This document shows, in pieces, positions 8,621-16,266 of a stretch of DNA of 64,000 nt. Position 1 is the first letter of the stretch. The number at the start of each line of letters is the position of its first letter. Under the pieces are notes generated by a model that saw only the letters and a program-made list of their open reading frames with translations, did not search any database and had not been told where the DNA came from. Made by a program: the position numbers and the translations under genes. Source of the stretch: Burkholderiales bacterium (GTDB lineage: Bacteria; Pseudomonadota; Gammaproteobacteria; Burkholderiales; UBA6910); contig BPKG01000006.1 in NCBI GenBank assembly GCA_026005015.1, positions 1-64,000 on the forward strand, in the 5' to 3' direction.

Positions 8621-8698
8621 GGCTAACGTCGCGGTTCAGCGGCCCGTGTAGGCGGGCGAAGCCCGCTGGAGCGGGTCCGCTGCAACTGCTGGTTGGGC
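8621..8698 (-). repeat. attC site of cassette 3
   Basis: From GCCCAAC (R'', 8698-8692) to GTTAGCC (R', 8627-8621), 78 bp. The arms CAGCGG-A-CCCG and CGGG-CCGCTG pair with one extrahelical A. The central part GCGGGC-TTC-GCCCGC forms the hairpin tip. Confidence 0.88.
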
Positions 8699-8706
8699 CG
8701 CTGTGC

Positions 8707-9222
8707 TCATGCGGTAGCGCACTTCTTGACGGTGTCCCAGGTGCGAGTGGTTACGTTGGTGCCGAACATTTTCTCGATTAACGTCATGAATACAGGTCCT
8801 CGCGGGTTTGGGACGTAAGCGGTAAAGACCTCACGACCATTCGTAGCGAGAATCCGTACGCCATTGGTCTCGAGCGGCAGCGAGAGCTTTGCTTTGTGGG
8901 GTTCACGCAGGAACGTAACGACCCGCTTTGCGTTTGCCGGCAACCGGAAAGCAGCGTAGGGGTCAGCCTCGAGCAGTTCGCGCAGGACGCTGGCCGGCCG
9001 CACGATCGTGTAAAACGTACGGCCGAGTTGCTTTGCCATCGCGGCTTCGACTTCGAGTGCGAGCGCGCTATCCGACTTGGCGCGTGCCCCGAAGGCGACA
9101 TTGCCACTCGAAAGCACTGTCCTGACGTCCGTAAAGCCGGCGGTTTCGAAGCAGCGCTTCAACTCTGCCATCTTTGCATTCATTGGGCTCACACCCCGAA
9201 GGAACGCGACATAACGAGGCAT
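8707..9222 (-). CDS. Cassette 3: DUF1697 family protein
   Basis: 171 residues from the ATG at 9222, which has AAGGTGAG upstream; an upstream in-frame ATG at 9249 falls in the recombination site and is rejected. It opens MPRYVAFLRGVSPMNAKMAE and continues LSSGNVAFGAR, the signature of DUF1697 proteins (normally about 170-180 residues, full length here). The C-terminus ends TRTWDTVKKCA, also typical of the family. The biochemical role of the family is unknown; it is common on chromosomes and as mobile gene cassettes. Confidence 0.88.
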   Translation of the reverse strand: MPRYVAFLRGVSPMNAKMAELKRCFETAGFTDVRTVLSSGNVAFGARAKSDSALALEVEAAMAKQLGRTFYTIVRPASVLRELLEADPYAAFRLPANAKRVVTFLREPHKAKLSLPLETNGVRILATNGREVFTAYVPNPRGPVFMTLIEKMFGTNVTTRTWDTVKKCATA

Positions 9223-9243
9223 AATCTCACCTTTGCCGGAGCG

Positions 9244-9345
9244 GTCCAACGCCGCCGCTCAGCCGCGGCCGAGGAGCGTAGCGACGAGGGCATCGAAAGC
9301 GAGCGAAGCGCGCTTTCGACCGTCGGCTGCAGCGGCTGGTTAGGG
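9244..9345 (-). repeat. attC site of cassette 2
   Basis: From CCCTAAC (R'', 9345-9339) to GTTGGAC (R', 9250-9244), 102 bp. The arms GCCGCT-G-CAGCCG and CGGCTG-AGCGGC pair with one extra G. An internal hairpin TCGAAAGCG...CGCTTTCGA lies at the tip. Confidence 0.85.
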
Positions 9346-9358
9346 CACCGTTCTCCAA

Positions 9359-10071
9359 TCACTTCGGCCATTCCTTGTACTTGGCGGGAAAGAGATTGAT
9401 GCCATCTCGCTTCAACAAAGCGAATACCGCGCGATGTCTTTCGTTCTCTGAGCCATGATTCCGTTTACGAAATTGAAGCAGCCACGCGTAGACGTCAGCT
9501 AGCTGCAGAAATCTGCTCAAATGAGAGTGGGGTAAAGTGAACCGAGTCAACGAGATTGTGTATGTCTCTGCCGAAAGCGAAATCTGTCCCACGCGCACGG
9601 TAGCCAGATAGGGTCGTCGAAAACCGGTCGGCAACGTGGTCATTTTCTCGATCGCCTATGAGCATACCCAGGGGACTGCTTCGCCCCGTACAAGATCATT
9701 AGCACGCTCGCAGAGAAACATAAACGCAATCTCTTCAGGAGACTGAGCGCCTTGGAGCGAGGCGCAGTTGATCTGAATGTCGATGAGCTGGACCTCGTCG
9801 CGCGAGAGAATGTCTACGAAGCCTGACAGGAGCTCAAGGCGCTTGCCGAAATCAGCGCAGTCTTTGAAGTTTTCTCTTTCGGTGATAGATGTCCGCAGCA
9901 TGCAGCTCGGTCGCACGACTTAACTCCGTCGTTCCGAAAGCCTTCTCAGCTATGGCAGAGACTCGGTTCTCGACCGTTGCTAGATCCTGTTCGTCAATGC
10001 ATACGGCCCCAATATGGTAATGAGGATACTCAGGGTCGTTTTTTCGCTTCGTCGAAGAAGATGAGCTTCAC
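9359..10071 (-). pseudogene. Cassette 2: DUF3800 protein gene, broken by four frameshifts
   Basis: Joining three reading frames gives one coherent DUF3800 protein of about 235 residues: VKLIFFDEAK / NDPEYPHYHIGAVCIDEQDL / ENFKDCADFGKRLELL / LIDIQINCASLQGAQSPEEI / AFMFLCERANDLV / LGMLIGDREND / HSHLSRFLQLADVYAWLLQF. The early acidic FFDEA and the late GDRE and LADVYAW motifs fit the RNase-H-like DUF3800 fold. Shifts fall at an A-run near 10045, at GAGAAAA near 9895, at CCCC near 9670 and at CCCC near 9530. All are simple-run indels, so decay and sequencing error are both possible. The GTG start at 10071 has AAAGG upstream. Confidence 0.75.
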
Positions 10072-10093
10072 GGCCTTTGCACCATCTTCGGTG

Positions 10094-10162
10094 CCCTAAC
10101 GTTCGACATGAGCGGCAGTTGGCGGCTTGCCGACAACTGTCCGCTCGATGGAGGGGTTAGGT
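10094..10162 (-). repeat. attC site of cassette 1
   Basis: From ACCTAAC (R'', 10162-10156) to GTTAGGG (R', 10100-10094), 69 bp, the shortest of the five. The arms GAGCGG-A-CAGTTG and CAACTG-CCGCTC pair perfectly apart from one extrahelical A. Confidence 0.9.
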
Positions 10163-10172
10163 CTGGCGGCCA

Positions 10173-10655
10173 CTACAAGAGACCTGGATTGGCTTGCCAG
10201 ACCGACCACGTAAGCGCCGACGCAAACGCCACCCACAACAGATAGGGCAACAGCACTGCAGCGACCCGACTACTTTGCCAGAACGCTCTCACGGTGGCAG
10301 CGATCAGCACCAGCAAGACGAACACTTCAGCCGCTGCCAGAGCGCCGCGATGCCAGGCGAAGAACAGCCAAGACCACAGCGCGTTCGCGGCGAGCTGAGC
10401 AAAGAACAAGACGAACGCCGCTCGGCTTGCGCGCGACCGCCATGCCAGCCAAGCAGAAACGCCGATGAGCGAATACAGCACCGACCAAACCGGGCCAAAG
10501 ACGCCTGCCGGTGGAGCCCAAGCAGGCTTGACCAACTGCCCGTAGAAGGCCTGCGCGTTGACCGACGCTATTGCTCCGACAGCCGCTGCCGCGAAGACCA
10601 ACAGCAGCCAACCGAGCAGGCCAACCAGCTGATGCAAGACAGGCCGCGACGACAT
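10173..10655 (-). CDS. tspO: Cassette 1: TspO/MBR family membrane protein
   Basis: 160 residues, full length for the family, with five hydrophobic helices. Signature stretches are KPAWAPPAGVFGPVWSVLYS in the first loop/second helix, AQLAANALWSWLFFAWHRGA in the third, and LLPYLLWVAFASALTWSVW in the last. TspO proteins bind tetrapyrroles and, in bacteria, modulate stress or tetrapyrrole-linked signalling; no enzymatic role is settled. It begins 14 bp after the attI/cassette junction GTTAGGC, so it is the first cassette and best placed for expression from an integron promoter. No good ribosome binding site is seen. Confidence 0.9.
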   Translation of the reverse strand: MSSRPVLHQLVGLLGWLLLVFAAAAVGAIASVNAQAFYGQLVKPAWAPPAGVFGPVWSVLYSLIGVSAWLAWRSRASRAAFVLFFAQLAANALWSWLFFAWHRGALAAAEVFVLLVLIAATVRAFWQSSRVAAVLLPYLLWVAFASALTWSVWQANPGLL

Positions 10656-10668
10656 GGGCGGATTAGGA

Positions 10669-10739
10669 GCCTAACGTAAATTCGACTGCACCGGTAGCGC
10701 AGTGTACATGACAAATCGCTGTGTAACACGACTCCTCCC
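10669..10739 (-). other. attI region and intI/cassette promoter region
   Basis: The 64 bp between intI and the GTTAGGC recombination point (10675-10669) must contain attI and the intI promoter; a cassette promoter may lie here or in the intI 5' end. Recombination occurs between G and TT of GTTAGGC. I could not identify direct IntI-binding repeats or a convincing -35/-10 pair by eye. Confidence 0.7.
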
Positions 10740-11735
10740 ATGCCAGACGAGACCCCCACCAACCCCAGGCCACCCCGTCTGTTTGACCAATTGCGCGAGG
10801 CCTTGCGGGTGCGTCATTACAGCCTGCGCACCGAGCAGGCTTATGTGCATTGGACGAAAAGATACATCCTTTTCCACGGCAAACGCCATCCTCGCGAACT
10901 CGGTGCCGCCCAAGTGCAAGAGTTCCTGACCTGGCTTGCCGTGGAGGGCGGGGTGTCGGCTTCCACCCAGGGGCAGGCCTTGGCGGCCTTGCTGTTTCTT
11001 TACAAACAGGTGTTGGGCATGGACCTGCCCTGGCTCGACGAGCTGGTTCGGGCCAAGCGTCCGCAGCGTCTGCCCACGGTGCTCACGCCCGAGGAGGTGG
11101 CCGCTGTGCTGGCCCGCCTGGATGGTGTGCACCAGCTGATGGGCAGACTGTTATACGGCACGGGTATGCGGCTCATGGAGTGCCTGCGGCTGCGGGTGAA
11201 GGATGTGGATACTGCCCGGCGCGAGATCACCATCCGAGAGGGCAAGGGCGACAAGGACAGGCGCACCCTGCTGCCCGCGGTCCTGGTGCCAGACATCGAG
11301 CGGCAGCTCGCTGCAGTGACGGCCCTCTGGCGCAAGGACCGGGCCGCCGGTCTGCCGGGGGTGCAGATGCCCGATGCGCTGGCGCGCAAGAAGCCGGGGG
11401 AGGATGAATCCCTGGCCTGGTTTTGGCTTTTCCCGGGGCGGCAGTTGTCGGTGGACCCGAGAAGCGGCACCCGGCGACGTCACCATGCCCATGAGCAGGG
11501 CATCCAGCGGGCCATCCGCCGGGCGGTGTTGGCCGCGGGCATCGCCAAGCCAGCCAGCGTCCATACGCTGCGCCATTCCTTTGCTACCCATTTGCTGGAG
11601 TCCGGGCAGGATATCCGCACGGTGCAAGAACTGTTGGGGCATTCCGACGTGAAGACCACCATGATCTACACCCATGTGCTCAATCGCGGCCCCATGGGTG
11701 TGGTCAGTCCTCTGGACCGCCTGCCGCGGTCGTGA
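10740..11735 (+). CDS. intI: Integron integrase IntI (tyrosine recombinase)
   Basis: 331 residues. The catalytic residues are all present: R144 (LLYGTGMRLMECLRLR), H275 and R278 (HTLRHSFATHLLESGQDI), H301 (LLGHSDVKTT) and the nucleophile Y310 (MIYTHV). Each is two less than the IntI1 numbering. The stretch between about 203 and 260 (LPDALARKKP-like, then AWFWLFPGR and RRHHAHEQGIQRAI) is the extra segment that distinguishes integron integrases from XerC/D and binds folded attC. N-terminal SAM-like domain at residues 14-105. It catalyses attC x attI and attC x attC exchange. The frame is intact, so the integron may be active. Phylogenetic class not assignable by eye, and it is not one of the clinical class 1-3 types. 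Confidence 0.95.
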   Translation: MPDETPTNPRPPRLFDQLREALRVRHYSLRTEQAYVHWTKRYILFHGKRHPRELGAAQVQEFLTWLAVEGGVSASTQGQALAALLFLYKQVLGMDLPWLDELVRAKRPQRLPTVLTPEEVAAVLARLDGVHQLMGRLLYGTGMRLMECLRLRVKDVDTARREITIREGKGDKDRRTLLPAVLVPDIERQLAAVTALWRKDRAAGLPGVQMPDALARKKPGEDESLAWFWLFPGRQLSVDPRSGTRRRHHAHEQGIQRAIRRAVLAAGIAKPASVHTLRHSFATHLLESGQDIRTVQELLGHSDVKTTMIYTHVLNRGPMGVVSPLDRLPRS

Positions 11736-11882
11736 CGGGCCGCGCAGCGAATCCCCGTCCGCATACGTCTCCGCATCAAGGAGGGTTACACCGAAACCCG
11801 AGCGGTTTGTGCGAATCGCCCTCGCCCGGGCAATCGAAATTTCAAACGGCCGGCCGCAAACCCGCGTCAATGCGTGGGGTCG

Positions 11883-11902
11883 TGCGAAGGGCGCCCTTCG
11901 CA
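11883..11902. repeat. 20-bp perfect palindrome in the gap after intI
   Basis: TGCGAAGGGC followed by its exact complement. Part of the motif (GCGCCCTTCGCAG) recurs at about 11967. It lies in the 321-bp gap 11736-12056, which otherwise holds two terminators and no gene I can support; short frames here lack start sites and family matches. Meaning unknown. Confidence 0.5.
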
Positions 11903-11993
11903 GAAACGGAGAACAGAGAGGAAAAAGAGGCCCAAACCCGGCCAGACGGGGGGTCGCCCCCTCGCGCGCCCTTCGCAGGTTTTGCCAAACCCT

Positions 11994-12012
11994 CGCGAAA
12001 ACTCGCGTTTTT
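11994..12012 (+). terminator. Rho-independent terminator for the intI-side transcript
   Basis: CGCGA-AAAC-TCGCG followed by TTTTT. Short 5-bp GC stem with a U tract, 260 bp after intI; it faces the tRNA terminator. Confidence 0.6.
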
Positions 12013-12021
12013 CTCGGGCGC

Positions 12022-12047
12022 AAAAAAGCCCGGAGAACGTCCGGGCT
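12022..12047 (-). terminator. Rho-independent terminator for tRNA-Ala
   Basis: On the minus strand AGCCCGG-ACGTTCT-CCGGGCT is followed by TTTTT, 10 bp after the tRNA 3' end. Classic 7-bp GC stem and U tract. Confidence 0.85.
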
Positions 12048-12056
12048 TGGGAATCT

Positions 12057-12132
<76 letters not shown>

Positions 12133-12145
12133 ACGGAGGGGCAAC

Positions 12146-12174
12146 ATGATACCGGCAAACGCCGCAGGCGTAAA
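12146..12174 (-). promoter_or_regulatory. Candidate sigma-70 promoter of tRNA-Ala
   Basis: On the minus strand TTTACG (12174-12169), a 17-bp spacer, then TATCAT (12151-12146), ending 13 bp before the tRNA 5' end. Spacing and position are right for a stable-RNA promoter. Confidence 0.55.
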
Positions 12175-12183
12175 TCGCGGTAT

Positions 12184-12985
12184 CTACGGGCGCTTAGCAG
12201 AAGCCCCGCGTCCCCGGTACGCCCAGACCCACAGGGCCACGCCCGCCAGGATCATGGGCACGGACAGCCACTGGCCCATGGTGAGCCCTAAGGCCAGGAA
12301 ACCCAGGAAGGCGTCGGGCTCCCGGGCAAATTCCACGAGGAAGCGGAAAGACGCCGTAGCCTATCAGGAACACCGCCGACACCGCACCCATCGGCCGCGG
12401 TTTGGCCGAGAACCACCAGAGCAGGGCGAATAGGGCAACCCCCTCTAAGGCAAACTCGTAGAGCTGGGAGGGATGCCGGGGAGTCGCATCCACTTGGGGG
12501 AAAACCATGGCCCAGGGCACCTCGGTGGGTCGGCCCCACAGCTCCCCGTTGATGAAGTTGCCGATGCGACCCGCGCCGAGGCCGATGGGCACCAGCGGTG
12601 CGATGAAGTCGGTGACAGTAAACCAGGCGAGCCCGCGGCGTCGCGCGAACAGCCACAGGGCGAAGATCACGCCCAGGAGGCCGCCGTGAAACGACATGCC
12701 CCCCTCCCACAGGTAAAGGATGTGCAGGGGGTTGGCGAGATAGTCGGCGGGCTTATAGAACAGGACGTACCCGAGCCGGCCGCCCAGGATAACGCCGAGC
12801 ACCACGTAGAAGAGCAAATCGTCCATCATCTTGGCGCTGAAGCCCAGCTCCGGCCGGGTGCGCGCCCGATGCTTGCCCAGCCAAAGACCCCCGAGGAATC
12901 CCACCAGGTACATGAGCCCGTACCAGCGCACGGCGAGCGGCCCGAGCTGGAAGGCCACAGGATCGAACTGGGGATGGACGAGCAC
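12184..12985 (-). CDS. lgt: Prolipoprotein diacylglyceryl transferase (one frameshift)
   Basis: Transfers diacylglycerol from phosphatidylglycerol to the lipobox cysteine of prolipoproteins, in the inner membrane. Starts [20 protein letters not shown]. The signature [19 protein letters not shown] contains the conserved Arg and Asn-Gly-Glu residues, followed by HPSQLYE. After IGYGVF the frame is lost by an extra A in a run near 12346-12349 (minus strand T). The correct continuation [11 protein letters not shown] ... [16 protein letters not shown] ends at the TAG complement of 12184-12186, giving normal length (about 266 residues). Because lgt is essential, a sequence error is more likely than a null allele. 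Confidence 0.9.
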
Positions 12986-13103
12986 GGGGGGGTCGGCGCG
13001 GCGTTTGGGCTAAAATTCAAGTTTACCTTGTCGCCGGGACCTCCATAAAGCTTCTTCGCACCGCGCTTTGCGCCCGGCGGCCGACTAAGAAGGAGACCGC
13101 ACC

Positions 13104-14777
13104 GTGCCCAACAATCTACGCAGCCGAATCATCACCCAGGGCGTGGAGCGCAGCCCCAACCGGGCCATGCTTCGAGCCGTGGGCTTCCGCGACGAAGACT
13201 TCGACAAGCCCATCGTGGGCATCGCCAACGGCCACAGCACCATGAACCCCTGCAACGCCGGCCTGCAGCCGCTCGCCCTGCGGGCGGAGGCGGCGCTCAA
13301 GGAGGCGGGCGCCATGCCCCAGATGTTCGGCGTACCCACGGTGACCGACGGCATCTCCATGGGCACCGAGGGCATGAAGTACTCGCTCGTCTCCCGCGAG
13401 GTGATCGCCGACGCGATCGAGACCGCGGTGCAGAGCCAGTTCATGGACGGGGTGCTGGTGCTGGGGGCCTGCGACAAGAACATGCCGGGAGGCATGATGG
13501 CGATCCTGCGCATGAACGTGCCGGCCGTCTATTGCTACGGCGGCACCATCAAGCCCGGCAAGTGGAAAGGCCAGGATCTAACCATCGTCTCCGCCTTCGA
13601 AGCGGTGGGCGCCTACACCCACGGCAAGATGTCGGAGGAGGACTTCATCGGGGTAGAAAAGAATGCCTGTCCCACCTTCGGCGCCTGCGGGGGCATGTAC
13701 ACGGCCAACACCATGTCCAGCGCCTTCGAGGCCCTGGGCATGAGCCTGCCCTACTCTTCCACCATGGCCAACCCCGACCCCGAAAAGGCCGACAGCGTGG
13801 CCGAGTCGGCCCGGGTGCTGGTGGAGGCGATCAAGAAGCAGATCCTGCCGCGGCAAATCGTGACCCGCGAATCGATCGAGAACGCGGTCGCCCTCATCAT
13901 GGCGGTGGGCGGCTCCACCAACGCGGTGCTCCACTTCCTCGCCATCGCCCACGCAGCCGAGGTGGAGTGGACCCTGGACGACTTCGAGCGGGTGCGCCAG
14001 AAAGTGCCGGTGCTGTGCGACCTGAAGCCCTCCGGCCGCTACGTCACGACCCAGTTCCACCAGGCAGGCGGCGTGCCCCAGGTGCTGAAGATGCTGCTCA
14101 ACGCGGGGCTCCTGCACGGCGACTGCCTCACCGTCACCGGCAAGACCATCGGCGAGCTGCTGGAGCGGGTGCCGGACCGGCCGCCCGCCGGGCAGGACGT
14201 GATCCGGCCCTTCGACAATCCCCTCTATCCCCAGGGGCATCTCGCGATCCTCAAGGGGAATCTCGCCACCGAAGGTTGCGTGGCCAAGATCACCGGCCTC
14301 AAAAAAACCTCCATCACCGGCCCGGCGCGGGTCTTCGATTCCGAGCCCGAGGCCATGGCCGCCATCGTCGGCGGCAAGATCCGCCCCGGGGACGTGATCG
14401 TGATCCGCTACGAAGGGCCCAAGGGCGGGCCCGGCATGCGGGAGATGCTATCGCCCACCTCCGCCCTGATCGGTGCGGGCTTGGGCGAGTCGGTGGGACT
14501 GATTACCGACGGGCGATTCTCCGGCGGCACCTGGGGCATGGTGGTGGGCCACGTGGCGCCCGAGGCGGCGGTGGGCGGCACCATCGCCCTCGTGAAAGAA
14601 GGCGACTCCGTCACCATCGACGCGGAGAAGCGGCTCGTCCAACTCAACGTGCCCGACGACGAGCTCGAGCGGCGCCGCCAAGCCTGGCAGCCTCCCAAGC
14701 CCCGCTATACCCGGGGCGTGCTGGCCAAGTACGCAAGGCTGGTGTCTTCCGCCAGCCGGGGCGCCGTGACGGATTGA
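13104..14777 (+). CDS. ilvD: Dihydroxy-acid dehydratase
   Basis: 557 residues, GTG start with AAGGAGA upstream (13089-13095). Converts 2,3-dihydroxy-isovalerate/methylvalerate to the 2-oxo acids of valine and isoleucine synthesis. Iron-sulfur ligands are visible: C50 ([12 protein letters not shown]), C123 ([10 protein letters not shown]) and C195 ([14 protein letters not shown]). The pattern, with C50, is of the 2Fe-2S type. D124-K125 belong to the metal-binding lysine motif. Divergent from lgt. The C-terminus is intact and ends in a short Ser/Arg tail. Confidence 0.97.
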   Translation: MPNNLRSRIITQGVERSPNRAMLRAVGFRDEDFDKPIVGIANGHSTMNPCNAGLQPLALRAEAALKEAGAMPQMFGVPTVTDGISMGTEGMKYSLVSREVIADAIETAVQSQFMDGVLVLGACDKNMPGGMMAILRMNVPAVYCYGGTIKPGKWKGQDLTIVSAFEAVGAYTHGKMSEEDFIGVEKNACPTFGACGGMYTANTMSSAFEALGMSLPYSSTMANPDPEKADSVAESARVLVEAIKKQILPRQIVTRESIENAVALIMAVGGSTNAVLHFLAIAHAAEVEWTLDDFERVRQKVPVLCDLKPSGRYVTTQFHQAGGVPQVLKMLLNAGLLHGDCLTVTGKTIGELLERVPDRPPAGQDVIRPFDNPLYPQGHLAILKGNLATEGCVAKITGLKKTSITGPARVFDSEPEAMAAIVGGKIRPGDVIVIRYEGPKGGPGMREMLSPTSALIGAGLGESVGLITDGRFSGGTWGMVVGHVAPEAAVGGTIALVKEGDSVTIDAEKRLVQLNVPDDELERRRQAWQPPKPRYTRGVLAKYARLVSSASRGAVTD

Positions 14778-14852
14778 TTGACGCCTTCCCGAGAGCTCTT
14801 CTATGCTGCCGAGACCGCGCCCTCCAACGGCGCTTTCCAGGGAGAGTCCAAA

Positions 14853-15245
14853 ATGATGCGCAAGTTCAATCGGTTCGTCGCAAGCGTCCTCATCGTCTGC
14901 ACGGCGGGGCTGGGGCTGCCCTTGCCCGCCCAGGCGGGCCTAGTGGGCACCCAGGAAGTGATGGCGAGCGCGCAGCGGAGCGAGATCCAGCGCTATCTTG
15001 ACCGGCAGGAGGTCCGGGACCAGCTTCAGGCGATGGGTATCGACGCCGCCCTGGTGGAAGCCCGGGTGGCGGCCTTGAGCGACGAGGAGGCGCGGACCCT
15101 GGCCGAGCGCTTGAACGCGCTGCCGGCGGGCGGCGACGGGGTGGGCGCGGTGGTGGGCGCTCTCCTCGTCATCTTCGTCATCCTGCTGATTACTGATCTT
15201 CTCGGCTGGACCAAGGTCTTCCCCTTCACTCGCACCATTAAGTAG
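14853..15245 (+). CDS. PA2779-like small membrane protein (DUF6627)
   Basis: 130 residues from the ATG at 14853, which has GGAGAG upstream; the longer frame from 14778 lacks a ribosome site. N-terminal signal/TM segment (VASVLIVCTAGLGLPLPAQA), a helical middle with IQRYLDRQEVRDQLQAMGID and ALSDEEARTLAERLNALPAG, then a second TM helix (VVGALLVIFVILLITDLLG). This matches the pattern of Pseudomonas PA2779, always next to a PA2778-like cysteine peptidase, as here. Role unknown. Confidence 0.8.
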   Translation: MMRKFNRFVASVLIVCTAGLGLPLPAQAGLVGTQEVMASAQRSEIQRYLDRQEVRDQLQAMGIDAALVEARVAALSDEEARTLAERLNALPAGGDGVGAVVGALLVIFVILLITDLLGWTKVFPFTRTIK

Positions 15246-15249
15246 CACC

Positions 15250-16197
15250 TTGCATGGCAAATCGCTCCCCCGCCTGCGGGCGGGGGCGATGCTCCTTCTC
15301 CTCGCCCTGCTCGCTGGCTGCGCGGGGCCCCAAACCGCTCTTCTGGTCAAAGAGCGTCCGGCGGACCTGCCCCAGCGGGCGGAAATCGAATCTGCGCCCT
15401 TCTATCCCCAGGAGCGCTACCAGTGCGGCCCCGCGGCTCTAGCCACGGTGCTGGTTCACGCTGGCGTGGACACTTTCCCCGAAGCGCTCGTGCCCCTGGT
15501 GTACCTGCCCGCGCGGCAAGGGTCCTTGCAGGCGGAAATGCTGGCGGCCACCCGCCGCCACGGGCTTATCGCCTACCCCCTGGCACCCCGGCTGGAAGAC
15601 GCGCTGCGGGAGGTGGCGGCGGGCAACCCGGTGGTGGTGCTCCAGAACCTGGCCCTCGATCTCTGGCCCGTCTGGCACTACGCGGTGGTGGTGGGCTACG
15701 ACCAGGGGGCGCAGGAAATCGTGCTCCGCTCCGGCGTGACCCGGCGGCTCGTCCAGTCGTGGAGTAGCTTCGAGCGCACCTGGGCTCGAAGCGGCTACTG
15801 GGCCATGGTGGCCCTTCCCCCCCAGCGGCTGCCCGCCACCGCCCAGGAGAGGACCTACGTGGCGGCGGCGGTGGCCCTGGAGCGGGTGGATCCGGACGCC
15901 GCCCGCCGGGCCTACGCCACCGCCCTCGAGCGCTGGCCCCGGAGCCTCACCGCCCGGATCGGGCTGGGGAACACCGCCTACGCCCGGGGCGATCTCGCCG
16001 GCGCGGAGGCGGCGTACCGGCAGGCCGTCCTGGATTACCCCCAGTCGGCGGACGCCTGGAACAATCTGGCCCAGGTGCTGGTCGAGTCAGGAAAGAAGGC
16101 CGAAGCCCTGACCGCCGCGGAGCGCGCGGTTTCCCTGGGCGGTCCCCGGCTGTCCCAATATCGCGCCACGCTGGAAGCGATCCAGAACGCCCGGTAA
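15250..16197 (+). CDS. PA2778-like lipoprotein: C39-type cysteine peptidase domain plus TPR
   Basis: 315 residues from a TTG; a later ATG at 15289 would remove the basic n-region, so I keep 15250. Lipobox LLAGC gives lipidated C24. The papain-like C39 domain has C59 in YQCGPAALATVL and H143 in WPVWHYAVVVGYD. The C-terminal third (about 195-315) has TPR helices (ARIGLGNTAYARGDLAGAEA, DAWNNLAQVLVESGKKAEAL). Substrate unknown; the gene follows the PA2779 homologue by 4 bp, so the two are surely cotranscribed and probably work together in the envelope. Confidence 0.85.
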   Translation: MHGKSLPRLRAGAMLLLLALLAGCAGPQTALLVKERPADLPQRAEIESAPFYPQERYQCGPAALATVLVHAGVDTFPEALVPLVYLPARQGSLQAEMLAATRRHGLIAYPLAPRLEDALREVAAGNPVVVLQNLALDLWPVWHYAVVVGYDQGAQEIVLRSGVTRRLVQSWSSFERTWARSGYWAMVALPPQRLPATAQERTYVAAAVALERVDPDAARRAYATALERWPRSLTARIGLGNTAYARGDLAGAEAAYRQAVLDYPQSADAWNNLAQVLVESGKKAEALTAAERAVSLGGPRLSQYRATLEAIQNAR

Positions 16198-16266
16198 TTC
16201 GGCCGGGTTCGTCCCTCGGGGCGCTTCCTGAGATAATGGGGGCACATCTCTTCGGGATTTCCCGCC

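Larger units (their letters stand above)
7231..11735. mobile_element. Integron: intI, attI and five-cassette array
   Basis: The platform has the classical layout. intI lies on the plus strand and the cassettes on the minus strand, reading away from it. The first recombination point GTTAGGC is at 10675-10669, and each of the five cassettes ends in an attC-type imperfect inverted repeat of 69-109 bp bounded by RYYYAAC-like and GTTRRRY sites. Cassette order from attI: TspO/MBR, DUF3800 (broken), DUF1697, unknown lipoprotein, unknown four-helix membrane protein. The attC sites differ in length and sequence, unlike the near-identical repeats of vibrio superintegrons. No resistance gene and no Tn402-type genes are seen, so this looks like an environmental chromosomal integron. 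Confidence 0.92.

Noticed and set aside
7231-10162. CRISPR array
   Set aside because: The recurring hairpins differ in sequence and length, are spaced by whole genes, and fit attC sites; no short identical direct repeats exist.
10686-10702. LexA box upstream of intI (CTG...CAG)
   Set aside because: CTG and CAG are separated by 11 rather than the canonical 10 bases and the AT-rich centre is missing.
11736-12056. Short open frames downstream of intI
   Set aside because: They overlap terminators and the tRNA, lack ribosome sites and look compositionally random.
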